Part shown: positions 24,653 to 32,740 of the stretch, one piece after another
Layout: the number at the start of each line of letters is the position of its first letter
Position numbering within the stretch: position 1 is the stretch's first letter
Assembly: GCF_025751495.1 (NCBI RefSeq)
Contig: NZ_JAOWKZ010000001.1
Location: 1 to 64,000 of the forward strand
Reading direction: 5' to 3'
DNA from: Albidovulum litorale
GTDB lineage: Bacteria; Pseudomonadota; Alphaproteobacteria; Rhodobacterales; Rhodobacteraceae
Length of the DNA stretch: 64,000 nucleotides
Made by a program: the position numbers and the translations under genes
Notes under the pieces: generated by a model
Seen by the model: the letters and a program-made list of their open reading frames with translations, nothing else
Told to the model about the DNA's origin: nothing
Database searches by the model: none

Positions 24653-25752
24653 AGATCACCCGGCTCACGCTCTGGGACGTGCCGCTGACGAGCCACGTCG
24701 CCTACCACATGGCAGGGGGCAAGACCTGCGACACTGTCGCCTCAGTTGTTCTGCGCGTCGACACCGATGCAGGCGTCGAAGGCTGGGGCGAGGTCTGCCC
24801 GATCCCGCATTACCTGCCCGCCTATGCCGAGGGCGTGCGACCGGCGCTGGAATACCTGGCGCCAGTGGTGATCGGCGCCGATCCGGTGGGGGCTGAGGCG
24901 TTGATGAGCCGTGCCGATGTCTGGCTGCAAGGCCATCCCTATGCCAAATCGGCACTCGACATCGCGCTTTGGGACATCACCGGGAAGGTGGCAGGTCTGC
25001 CGCTTCACGCCCTCTTGGGCGGGCGGCAGATGGCGGACATGCCGCTCTATCACTCGATCACCTGCATCGCGCCGGAGGAGATGGCGCGGATCGCGAAAGA
25101 AGCGCAGCGGCAGGGGATCACCCAGTTCCAGGTCAAGCTCGGCGCCGATGGCGACTGGCGGGCCGATGTGGCGCGGCTGCGCATGGTCCGCGAGGCGGTG
25201 GGCGAAGGCCCCCTTGTCTACGGCGACTGGAATTGCGGCGCCACAAGGCTCGACGCGACGCGGGTCGGCAAGGCCGTCGCGGGCATGGACGTGATGCTGG
25301 AGCAGCCCTGCGCGACGCTGGAGGAATGCGCCGCCGTCCGCGCAGCCACGGGCCTGCCGATGAAAATCGACGAGAACGGGCATGACACGGCCTCGCTCCT
25401 GAAGGCGTATGAACTTGGCTGCATGGATGCGGTCGCGCTGAAGCTCTCGAAGTTCGGCGGGCTCAGCCCGACGCGGCGCGCGCGCGATCTCTGCCTGCAT
25501 CTCGGCGCGAAGATGTGCGTCGAGGATACCTGGGGCTCGGATGTCACCACCTCGGCGCTCCTCCATCTCGCCGCCGCGACGCCGGAGCGGATGCTTCTGA
25601 ACACCTGCGACCTCTCGGGCTATGTCGGCCCGCGCCTCGACCCCAAGGCACCCGCGCGCCGGGCGGGCCGCATCGCCCCGCCGGAGGGGCCGGGCCTCGG
25701 CGTCGCGCCGGACAGTGACATTCTCGGCCAGCCAATGGCCGTCATCGACTAG
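24649..25752 (+). CDS. Enolase-superfamily enzyme (mandelate racemase/MLE group; betaine epimerase or cis-3-hydroxyproline dehydratase-like)
   Basis: The 367-residue protein has the capping domain and the barrel residues of the MLE group: catalytic Lys in QFQVKLGAD (about residue 165), metal ligands in YGDWNCG, LEQPCA and KIDENGH, and the second Lys in ALKLSKFGG (about residue 266). A Lys on each face fits epimerases and dehydratases of proline derivatives, such as 4-hydroxyproline-betaine 2-epimerase (HpbD) and cis-3-hydroxy-L-proline dehydratase. The ATG overlaps the stop of the dehydrogenase-like gene (ATGA). Its presence favours a cyclic betaine such as proline betaine or hydroxyproline betaine as the substrate of this cluster, but that is inference. 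Confidence 0.8.
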   Translation: MKITRLTLWDVPLTSHVAYHMAGGKTCDTVASVVLRVDTDAGVEGWGEVCPIPHYLPAYAEGVRPALEYLAPVVIGADPVGAEALMSRADVWLQGHPYAKSALDIALWDITGKVAGLPLHALLGGRQMADMPLYHSITCIAPEEMARIAKEAQRQGITQFQVKLGADGDWRADVARLRMVREAVGEGPLVYGDWNCGATRLDATRVGKAVAGMDVMLEQPCATLEECAAVRAATGLPMKIDENGHDTASLLKAYELGCMDAVALKLSKFGGLSPTRRARDLCLHLGAKMCVEDTWGSDVTTSALLHLAAATPERMLLNTCDLSGYVGPRLDPKAPARRAGRIAPPEGPGLGVAPDSDILGQPMAVID

Positions 25753-25761
25753 GAGATCGAC

Positions 25762-27036
25762 ATGCTCGACAAGACTCCGATGCAAACCCTCGCCGAGCGC
25801 GCCCGCGCGGTGCTGCCAGCCGGTGGGTTCGGCAATTTCGACCCCTCGGTCTTTATCCGCGAGGGCAGGGGGGCTCGTGTCTGGGATGAGGACGGGAACG
25901 AATATGTCGATTACCTGATCGGCTCCGGCCCGATGCTCTTGGGCCACGGTCATCCGGAGGTGCTGGAGGTGGTGGTCGAGCAACTGCCGAAGGGCATGAC
26001 CTTCTTCGCCAACAACGCCGCTGCCGTGGAACTGGCCGAGGAGATCTGCCGCGCCGTCGCTTGCGCCGAGCAGGTGCGGTTCCTCTCTTCGGGCGGCGAG
26101 GCGGATATGTACGCGATGCGGCTTGCCCGCGCTTATACGGGGCGCGACAAGATCCTGAAGTTCGAGGGCGGCTATCACGGCATGTCGGCGGAGGCGCAGA
26201 TGAGTCTCGCGCCTAGCCGGCTCGTGAACTTCCCGCAGGCCCTGCCCGACAGCGCCGGCATCCCCGAGTCGGTTCGGGGTGAGATGCTGATCGCGCCGTT
26301 CAACGATCCGGACTATCTCGAAAGCCTGCTGAAAGAACATGGGACCGACGTGGCGGGCATCATCGTCGAACCGCTGCAACGGATCATCCCGCCCGCGCCC
26401 GGCTTTCTGCAGGCGGTGCGTGACCTTTGCGACCGCTACGGCATCGTCCTGATCTTCGACGAGGTCGTGACCGGGTTCCGCTTCGCCTATGGCGGCGCGC
26501 AGGAGGCTTACGGTGTCACGCCCGACCTTTGCACACTTGGCAAGATCATCGGCGGTGGTTTCCCGCTGGCGGCAGTGGCGGGCCGCAAGGACATCATGGA
26601 CCATTTCGACAAGACGATTGTCGGGGCCGACCGATGGCTGATGATGCTCGGTACGCTCTCAGGCAACCCGGTTGCGGCCGTTGCCGGGCTGAAGACGATG
26701 GAGATTCTGCGCCGCGACGGGGCTTATGACACACTGCGCGCCCACGGCGAGCGGTTGCAGAAGATGTTCTCCAGCCACCTGGACGCCGCTGATGTCGCGC
26801 ATCGGATCGTCGGCCACCCGACGCTCTTCGATATCGTCTTCACCGACCGGGATATCCGCACCTATCGCGACGTGCTGGCCGCGGATGCGAAGAAGGGCGC
26901 GGCCTTCAATGCGGTGCTGCGCGAGAACGGCGTCTTCAAATCACCCGGCAAGCTCTATCCCTGCCTCGCCCTGACCGAGGCCGATTTCGAACTTACCGAA
27001 ACAGCCATCCTGACAGCCGCGACGGCGATCGCCTGA
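25762..27036 (+). CDS. Class III (GSA-aminomutase-like) PLP aminotransferase
   Basis: The 424-residue protein has PLP-binding features of class III aminotransferases: LSSGGEADMYAMRLARAY (about 110-128), IFDEVVTGFRFAYGG (about 232-246) and the Schiff-base Lys in CTLGKIIGGGFPLAAV (about 257-272). Closest in style to glutamate-1-semialdehyde aminomutase and omega-amino acid transaminases. Start ATG follows AGGAG by six bases, nine bases after the stop of the epimerase gene. It may act on an amino or oxo intermediate made from the betaine, or in a linked step; the substrate is not predictable. It is not needed for haem synthesis by context. Confidence 0.8.
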   Translation: MLDKTPMQTLAERARAVLPAGGFGNFDPSVFIREGRGARVWDEDGNEYVDYLIGSGPMLLGHGHPEVLEVVVEQLPKGMTFFANNAAAVELAEEICRAVACAEQVRFLSSGGEADMYAMRLARAYTGRDKILKFEGGYHGMSAEAQMSLAPSRLVNFPQALPDSAGIPESVRGEMLIAPFNDPDYLESLLKEHGTDVAGIIVEPLQRIIPPAPGFLQAVRDLCDRYGIVLIFDEVVTGFRFAYGGAQEAYGVTPDLCTLGKIIGGGFPLAAVAGRKDIMDHFDKTIVGADRWLMMLGTLSGNPVAAVAGLKTMEILRRDGAYDTLRAHGERLQKMFSSHLDAADVAHRIVGHPTLFDIVFTDRDIRTYRDVLAADAKKGAAFNAVLRENGVFKSPGKLYPCLALTEADFELTETAILTAATAIA

Positions 27037-27076
27037 ATCGCATCACACCTACCAGAGAACAAATAGGATCAAGCCC

Positions 27077-27124
27077 ATGAAGGCACCCGGACGCCCGGAC
27101 GGCGTCGCAAAAACGATCTTGTGA
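27077..27124 (+). CDS. Possible 15-codon ORF or truncated gene start
   Basis: An ATG at 27077 behind AGGA (27065-27068) opens MKAPGRPDGVAKTIL and then stops at 27124. The good ribosome site and basic opening look like the first residues of a longer gene cut by a stop or deletion, but the downstream 57 bp show no continuation that I recognise. It could also be a leader peptide or chance. Confidence 0.25.
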   Translation: MKAPGRPDGVAKTIL

Positions 27125-27181
27125 GCAGGTGTGACGCGATGTCCCGTGACGCCGCATGGAGGATCGGCTAAGGCTGGTTTC

Positions 27182-27934
27182 ATGTTGGAAACCGGCATCA
27201 TAGACGCAGGCTTTGCTCTCGCGGCGCTGATCGCGCTCTTTGCGGGTGTTCTATCATTCCTCAGCCCCTGTGTCCTGCCGATCGTGCCGCCCTATCTCGC
27301 TTATATGGGCGGGATCAGCATGAGCGAACTGCAGGGCGACAGGGCAGGGCGGCGGCGCACGCTTCTTGCGGCCTTGTTCTTTGTCCTTGGCCTTTCGACG
27401 GTCTTTCTGCTGCTCGGAGCCGCTGCATCCGCGTTCGGACGGATGATCACGCCATGGATGGACTGGTTCAATACCGGCGCCGGGATCGTGGTGATGGTGT
27501 TCGGGGCACATTTTCTTGGCGTTATCACGCTGCCTTTCCTGAACCGCGAAGCCAGGCTGGACGCCGGTGACCAGGGCGGATCGGCCTTTGGCGCATATAT
27601 TCTCGGGCTTGCTTTCGCCTTCGGTTGGACCCCCTGTATCGGCCCGCAGCTTGGCATGATCCTGTCTTTGGTAATCGACGACGCCTCGGTGACGCGCGGA
27701 ACGGCGCTGCTCGCGGTCTATGCGGCCGGTCTCGGTCTGCCCTTCCTGATCGTCGCGGCGTTCCTGCCGCGCCTGACCGGTTTCATGGCGCTCCTCAAAC
27801 GGCATATGGAGCGCATCGAGCGGATCATGGGCCTTCTCCTCTGGACCATCGGACTGCTGATGCTTACCGGCGGCTTCAGCCAGTTCTCCTACTGGCTTCT
27901 GGAAACCTTCCCGGCTCTGGCCCTCGTCGGCTGA
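27182..27934 (+). CDS. ccdA: Cytochrome c biogenesis protein CcdA
   Basis: The 250-residue protein has six hydrophobic helices and the two conserved cysteines of CcdA/DsbD-beta: FLSPCVLPIVPPYLAYMGG (about residues 22-40) and FGWTPCIGPQLGMILS (about 143-158). It passes electrons from cytoplasmic thioredoxin across the membrane to periplasmic partners for haem attachment to cytochrome c. The ATG at 27182 is used because the first helix begins there; upstream codons are polar and unlike the family. It stands alone between unrelated clusters. Confidence 0.9.
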   Translation: MLETGIIDAGFALAALIALFAGVLSFLSPCVLPIVPPYLAYMGGISMSELQGDRAGRRRTLLAALFFVLGLSTVFLLLGAAASAFGRMITPWMDWFNTGAGIVVMVFGAHFLGVITLPFLNREARLDAGDQGGSAFGAYILGLAFAFGWTPCIGPQLGMILSLVIDDASVTRGTALLAVYAAGLGLPFLIVAAFLPRLTGFMALLKRHMERIERIMGLLLWTIGLLMLTGGFSQFSYWLLETFPALALVG

Positions 27935-28335
27935 GTCGTCGGAGCGAACACCGGCAGCGGCACGCCGAGATCATAGGCCCCTAAATGTCCGCAATACATG
28001 CAAAATCACCTGCCTGGCCGGTATTGTTGCGGGTCCTGCGGATGGATCGCGTGTTTCCTAACGTAGGGTATTCCCGGCTTTGTCCACTCTGGCGTTCTGA
28101 TGTATCGTCTTCACGCCGGTCATCGGGTGCAGGGAGTGTGTCCGAGGTTGCGGCAGCGGCCCGATCAGTTGCACGGTGGCGGTTTAGTCTTTTCGCGGAG
28201 GACGTTTTTGCGAAATGCTTGAAGCCCGGGCAGAACGTCATCGACAAGATATTACGATACCGCGGATAGTTGACAGCATGACGGACGGTTGGTCCGCGAC
28301 GACACGACCGGGTGCTTGGGAAAGGTGATTGCAGA
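27935..28335. other. Gene-free spacer before the CDP-sugar genes
   Basis: About 400 bp with no credible gene on either strand and no clear tRNA or hairpin terminator. It must hold the promoter of the rfbF-led operon, but I cannot pick out -35 and -10 boxes with confidence. Confidence 0.35.
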
Positions 28336-29109
28336 ATGAAATGCGTTATTCTGGCGGGGGGGCTTGGAACCCGGCTGAGCGAGGAAACCGTACGCATTCC
28401 CAAGCCGATGGTTGAGATCGGCGGGCATCCGATGCTGTGGCATATCATGAAGATCTACAGCGCCCATAACATCAACGATTTCATCATCTGCCTTGGCTAC
28501 CGCGGCTATGTGATCAAGGAGTATTTCGCCAACTATTACCTTCATAACTCCGACGTCAGTTTTGATCTGCGCTCGGGCCAGATGGAGGTACACCGAACCG
28601 CCTCGGAACCCTGGCGCGTGACGCTCGTAGATACCGGGCAGAATTCCATGACCGGCGGGCGGCTCGCACGAGTGATGCCGTTTCTGAAGGATGAGGAAGC
28701 GTTCTGCCTGACCTATGGCGACGGAGTTGGTGATGTCGACATCACCGCTCTGGTGGACTTTCATCGCGCGCATGGAAAGATGGCCACCGTCACCGCTGTG
28801 CCACCGCCCCGGCGTTTTGGTCAGTTGCGTCTCGATGGCAATCGAGTCTCGGATTTCTCTGAAAAGCCGATCGGCGAGGGCGGGCTGATCAACGGTGGCT
28901 TTTTCGTTCTCTCACCCGGGGTAGGGAAGTATCTGGACGGTGACCAAACCGTTTGGGAGCAGGCGCCGCTGCGCCAGCTTGCCGAGCAGGGTGAGCTTTG
29001 CGCCTACGAACACCGCGGTTTCTGGCAGCCGATGGACACGGTGCGTGAACGTCAAGAACTGGAAGAACATTGGGCTGCCGGCGACGCGCCCTGGAAGGTC
29101 TGGGCGTGA
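28336..29109 (+). CDS. rfbF: Glucose-1-phosphate cytidylyltransferase
   Basis: The 257-residue enzyme makes CDP-glucose from CTP and glucose-1-phosphate, the first step to CDP-linked deoxysugars. The N-terminal nucleotidyltransferase motif MKCVILAGGLGTRLSEET (residues 1-18), IPKPMVEIGGHPMLWHIMK, and FCLTYGDGVGDVDI (about 125-138) are typical, as is the full family length. The ATG at 28336 is placed at the start of the motif. It heads a run of five overlapping genes (28336-32731), a single operon. Confidence 0.9.
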   Translation: MKCVILAGGLGTRLSEETVRIPKPMVEIGGHPMLWHIMKIYSAHNINDFIICLGYRGYVIKEYFANYYLHNSDVSFDLRSGQMEVHRTASEPWRVTLVDTGQNSMTGGRLARVMPFLKDEEAFCLTYGDGVGDVDITALVDFHRAHGKMATVTAVPPPRRFGQLRLDGNRVSDFSEKPIGEGGLINGGFFVLSPGVGKYLDGDQTVWEQAPLRQLAEQGELCAYEHRGFWQPMDTVRERQELEEHWAAGDAPWKVWA

Positions 29110-30191
29110 ACCGGTCGTTCTGGAAAGGCAGGCGGGTTTTCGTCACCGGCCATACCGGCTTCAAGGGTGCCTGGCTCGCGATCTGGCTGCGCCGCATGGG
29201 GGCCGAGGTCACGGGTTATGCGCTGCCCCCTGAGGGCACGCCGAACTTGTGGTCGTTGCTGGGGCAGATCGACATTGGCTCGGTTACTGCTGACCTGAAT
29301 GATCGCGATGCGCTTCAGGATGCGCTCGGTGCGGCGCGGCCAGAGGTCATCCTGCATCTCGCCGCGCAAGCCTTGGTGCGGCGCAGCTATCGCGACCCCG
29401 TCGGGACCTTTGCCTCCAATGTGATGGGCACCGTCAACCTGCTTGATGCGGCTAGAGCCTGTCCGGACTTGCGCGCCGTGGTGATTGCGACCTCCGACAA
29501 GGCCTATGAAAACACTGAACAGATATGGGGCTATCGCGAAGGCGACGCACTTGGCGGGCGTGATCCGTATTCGGGGTCGAAGGGTGCCGCCGATATCGCG
29601 GCCTCCTCGATGGCACGCAGCTATTTCCTTCCCGGAAACCCTTCCGGCCATCCGGCGCGCGTTGCGATCGTGCGCGCGGGCAACGTCATCGGCGGCGGCG
29701 ACTGGTCCGAAGATCGGCTGGTTCCCGACATCGTGCGGGGCTGTCTTGGCCCGGAAGGCAGGGTCACTCTGCGCGCGCCACGGTCGGTGCGGCCATGGCA
29801 ACATGTGCTTGAGCCCCTGCGCGGCTATCTGATGGTCGCCGAACGTCTGGTCGCGGGCGATGATCTCGCGGCTACAGGGTGGAACTTTGGCCCGGATCGT
29901 CGCGATGAACGCGCCGTGGTCGAAGTGGCCGAGGCAATGGTCGCAGCCCTCGGCTGCGGTCGGCTGGACATTGCCCCTGCAGGCCAGGATCTGCACGAGG
30001 CAAGAGTGCTCCGTCTCGACTCCACTCGCGCCGAACGCGAACTTGGCTGGCGTCCGGTGACCGGCTTTGGTGACTGTGTCCGCCTGACCGCAGACTGGTA
30101 TGCCGGTTGGGCAGCGGGCCGCGCGGCCTCCGAACTCTGCGACGCGCAGCTTAACGAGTATGAGGAGTTATTGTCCGATGACCGTTGTTGA
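29106..30191 (+). CDS. rfbG: CDP-glucose 4,6-dehydratase
   Basis: The 361-residue short-chain dehydratase binds NAD through VFVTGHTGFKGAWLAIWL (about residues 10-27) and has the active-site Tyr-x-x-x-Lys in DPYSGSKGAAD (about 153-163) and the IVRAGNVIGGGDW motif (about 189-201). It turns CDP-glucose into CDP-4-keto-6-deoxyglucose. The start is a GTG at 29106 that overlaps the TGA of rfbF (GTGA); other frames upstream are less likely. Confidence 0.9.
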   Translation: MNRSFWKGRRVFVTGHTGFKGAWLAIWLRRMGAEVTGYALPPEGTPNLWSLLGQIDIGSVTADLNDRDALQDALGAARPEVILHLAAQALVRRSYRDPVGTFASNVMGTVNLLDAARACPDLRAVVIATSDKAYENTEQIWGYREGDALGGRDPYSGSKGAADIAASSMARSYFLPGNPSGHPARVAIVRAGNVIGGGDWSEDRLVPDIVRGCLGPEGRVTLRAPRSVRPWQHVLEPLRGYLMVAERLVAGDDLAATGWNFGPDRRDERAVVEVAEAMVAALGCGRLDIAPAGQDLHEARVLRLDSTRAERELGWRPVTGFGDCVRLTADWYAGWAAGRAASELCDAQLNEYEELLSDDRC

Positions 30192-31437
30192 CCCAAACGT
30201 CGTGGCCCATTGCCGCTGCCGCAACTGTGGAGCTGACCTTTCCTTGACACTTGTCGATCTCGGTATCTCGGCGGTGTCGAATTCCTACGTACCGATCGGC
30301 CGCGCGGCGGAGCCCGAGCCGGTCTTCCCATTGCACGCAAGGGTCTGTGAAAACTGTTGGCTGGTGCAACTTGACACAGACGTACCGGCTGAGCGGATCT
30401 TTACCGGGGACTATGCCTACTTCTCGTCCTTCTCCGACAGCTGGCTCGCCCATTGCGCCCGTTATGTCAGCGCGATGATCAAGCGGCTCGACCTCGGACC
30501 TGAAAGTCTGGTGATCGAGATCGCATCGAACGACGGCTATCTTCTCAAGAACTTTGTGGCCGCGGGCATCCCGGTTCTCGGGATCGAACCTTCCGGTTCG
30601 GTCGCGGCAGCCGCCGAAAAGATCGGCGTGCCGACACTGGTGGAGTTCTTCGGTGCGACACTCGCCCGGCGGCTTGTCCATGAAGGCAGGCGACCCGACC
30701 TGATCTGTTCGGCCAATGTGCTGGCCCATGTCCCCGATATCGACGATTTCGTCGCGGGCGTTGCCGAACTTCTGACCGGCGACGCGGTGTACACAGTCGA
30801 GTTCCCCCATCTGCTGCGGCTCATCGAAGAGGTGCAGTTCGACACGATCTACCACGAACACTATTCCTACCTGTCTCTCCTCGCGGTCGAGGGGATCTTT
30901 GCCAAACACGGTCTGCGCGTCTTCGACGTGGAGCAACTGCCGACCCATGGGGGCTCACTCCGGGTCTATGGCTGCCGGAATGAGGCGAGCCATGCCGAGG
31001 GGCAGGGGGTGGCCAAGGTCCGCGCCGACGAGGCGGCGGCACATCTGAACAGCGCCGAGGGCTATCAGGGCTTTTCCGAACGCTGCGAGGCCGTCCGCGA
31101 TGGTCTGCGCAAGTTCCTCGAACGGGCCCGCGCCGATGGCAAACTGGTCGCGGCCTATGGAGCTGCCGCCAAGGGAAATACGCTCCTCAACTATTGCGGC
31201 ATCGGTCCCGATCTCATCTCCTATTGCGTCGACCGAAATCCGGCCAAGCAGGACACGCTCCTTCCCGGCAGTTCCATTCCCGTCTTCGACGTGCCGAAAC
31301 TCGTCGATCTGCCGCCCGATTTCGTGCTCATCCTGCCCTGGAACCTGAAATCCGAGATTATTGCCCAGCTCAAGCAGATGGGCCTCAACAATACGCGCTT
31401 TGTCACAGCGGTACCATCGATCAAGATCACGGCATGA
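30178..31437 (+). CDS. Sugar C-methyltransferase (SAM-dependent, zinc-binding N-terminus)
   Basis: The 419-residue protein has an N-terminal cysteine site (CRCRNCGADL, about residues 11-20; HARVCENCWLVQL, about 49-61), a central SAM-binding fold (LVIEIASNDGYLLKNF, about 110-125) and a C-terminal domain with AYGAAAKGNTLLNYCG. This is the plan of TylC3-type deoxysugar C-3 methyltransferases. It follows rfbG with a 14-base overlap and precedes an epimerase, which fits a branched 3-C-methyl CDP-deoxysugar. The 3-dehydratase RfbH, usually needed for 3,6-dideoxy sugars, is not in this window. Confidence 0.8.
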   Translation: MTVVDPNVVAHCRCRNCGADLSLTLVDLGISAVSNSYVPIGRAAEPEPVFPLHARVCENCWLVQLDTDVPAERIFTGDYAYFSSFSDSWLAHCARYVSAMIKRLDLGPESLVIEIASNDGYLLKNFVAAGIPVLGIEPSGSVAAAAEKIGVPTLVEFFGATLARRLVHEGRRPDLICSANVLAHVPDIDDFVAGVAELLTGDAVYTVEFPHLLRLIEEVQFDTIYHEHYSYLSLLAVEGIFAKHGLRVFDVEQLPTHGGSLRVYGCRNEASHAEGQGVAKVRADEAAAHLNSAEGYQGFSERCEAVRDGLRKFLERARADGKLVAAYGAAAKGNTLLNYCGIGPDLISYCVDRNPAKQDTLLPGSSIPVFDVPKLVDLPPDFVLILPWNLKSEIIAQLKQMGLNNTRFVTAVPSIKITA

Positions 31438-32309
31438 CCCGTAAACGCGTTCTTCTGACAGGTGCGTCCGGTCTGATCGGACGCCAGACCGCCGCCGCGC
31501 TTGCCGCGCGCGGCTTTGATGTCATCCCGGTATCCCGGCGCGGCCCGGGCCTGCGCGGCCATCTGCTGGCCGACCCCGAGGCGGTGGCAACTGCCGCGCG
31601 TGCCGATCACATGTTGCACCTCGCCTGGCATGACAGGCCCGACCGAATGAACGCGCCGGCCAATCTCGACTGGGTAGGCGCCAGTCTTCGGCTCCTCAGC
31701 GCGTTTGCCGCGGCCGGCGGCAGGCGGGCAGTGATGGTCGGCAGTTGCGCCGAATACGATTGGCAGGGGCCGGGGCGGATGGATGAGACAACGCCCCTCC
31801 GCCCGGCGTCGATCTACGGTGCCGCCAAGGCGGCAACGTCGCTTGCCGCAGTGGCCGGGGCGCGGACACTCGGCCTGTCGCTCGCCTGGGCGCGGCCCTT
31901 CTTCTGTTACGGTCCCGGGGAACCCGAAGGTCGGCTGATCGGCGATCTGGTCCGGGGGCTGCTTGCTGGTCGGCCGGTCGATTGCACTGACGGTCTTCAA
32001 CGCCGTGATTACCTGCACACTGCCGATCTGGGCAGGGCTTTGGCCGAACTCATGGAAAGCCCCGTAGAAGGCCCGGTGAATATCGGCTCGGGCGATGCCA
32101 TCGCGGTGCGCGATCTCGTCGGCGCATTCGCCCGGGCCGCTGGACGCGAAGATCTGATCCGGCTTGGCGCGATTGCGCGCAGGCCCGATGATCCACCCCT
32201 GATCGAGGCGGATGTGACCCGGCTGCGCGACGAGGTCGGCTTCACACCGCATTATGATCTGGAAAGCGGCGTGCGCGCCGTTCTGAAGGCCGAGGGGATG
32301 CGCGTATGA
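31434..32309 (+). CDS. NAD-dependent sugar epimerase/dehydratase
   Basis: The 291-residue SDR-type enzyme starts RVLLTGASGLIGRQTAAAL (NAD-binding GxxGxxG near residue 10-17). The active-site Tyr-x-x-x-Lys is in SIYGAAKAA (about 124-132), and WARPFFCYGPGEPEG and RRDYLHTADLGRAL follow. It probably reduces or epimerises the 4-keto sugar made by the genes before it. Its ATG overlaps the methyltransferase stop (ATGA), so the order is dehydratase, methylase, epimerase/reductase. The exact product cannot be predicted. Confidence 0.8.
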   Translation: MTRKRVLLTGASGLIGRQTAAALAARGFDVIPVSRRGPGLRGHLLADPEAVATAARADHMLHLAWHDRPDRMNAPANLDWVGASLRLLSAFAAAGGRRAVMVGSCAEYDWQGPGRMDETTPLRPASIYGAAKAATSLAAVAGARTLGLSLAWARPFFCYGPGEPEGRLIGDLVRGLLAGRPVDCTDGLQRRDYLHTADLGRALAELMESPVEGPVNIGSGDAIAVRDLVGAFARAAGREDLIRLGAIARRPDDPPLIEADVTRLRDEVGFTPHYDLESGVRAVLKAEGMRV

Positions 32310-32731
32310 TCCTTGCCCTTCAGGAGCGCCCGGGCCTCTGGCGATTTGTAAAATTCCTCTTCGTCGGCGTCGTGAACACCGCGTTTGGCTGGGTGATCTA
32401 CGCGCTGCTTCTGCGCATTGGTGGACTACCCTGGCAACTGTCGCTGGCGCTGGCCTACGTGATCGGCGTCATGTGGAACTTCATCACGCATGCCCGCATC
32501 GTCTTCAAGACAAAGGGCTTCGGTCGCCTGCCGGCCTATATCCTCGCCTATGTCGCAGCCTTCGCTCTGAACAAATGGGTGCTGAGCCTTCTCATCGCGG
32601 CGGGATTGTCGGAACTTTGGTCACAGGCACTGCTGCTGCCTCCCATGGCCATCGTGACCTTCTTCCTGATTTCCTATGTCCTGACTGACGAGATACCACT
32701 TGTCACTGGACGCCGGGGCAGGGGCAGTTGA
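32306..32731 (+). CDS. GtrA-family membrane protein (lipid-linked sugar flippase type)
   Basis: This 141-residue protein has four membrane helices typical of GtrA: FVKFLFVGVVNTAFGWVIY, LSLALAYVIGVMWNFITH (with the conserved N-x-x-T/H-x-x-F pattern), a third near AYILAYVAAFALNKWVLS, and a last one. Family members are thought to flip polyprenyl-phosphate sugars across the inner membrane. It overlaps the epimerase stop and ends the CDP-sugar operon. A second GtrA lies at 38247. Confidence 0.85.
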   Translation: MILALQERPGLWRFVKFLFVGVVNTAFGWVIYALLLRIGGLPWQLSLALAYVIGVMWNFITHARIVFKTKGFGRLPAYILAYVAAFALNKWVLSLLIAAGLSELWSQALLLPPMAIVTFFLISYVLTDEIPLVTGRRGRGS

Positions 32732-32740
32732 CGCCTATTG

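Noticed and set aside
24742-26604. 620-codon open frame on the minus strand across the epimerase and aminotransferase genes
   Set aside because: Antisense of two clear genes with no motif of its own.
25762-27036. Class III aminotransferase as hemL for haem synthesis
   Set aside because: It is embedded in a catabolic cluster under a likely RpiR control, so a catabolic transaminase is more probable, although the family is the same.
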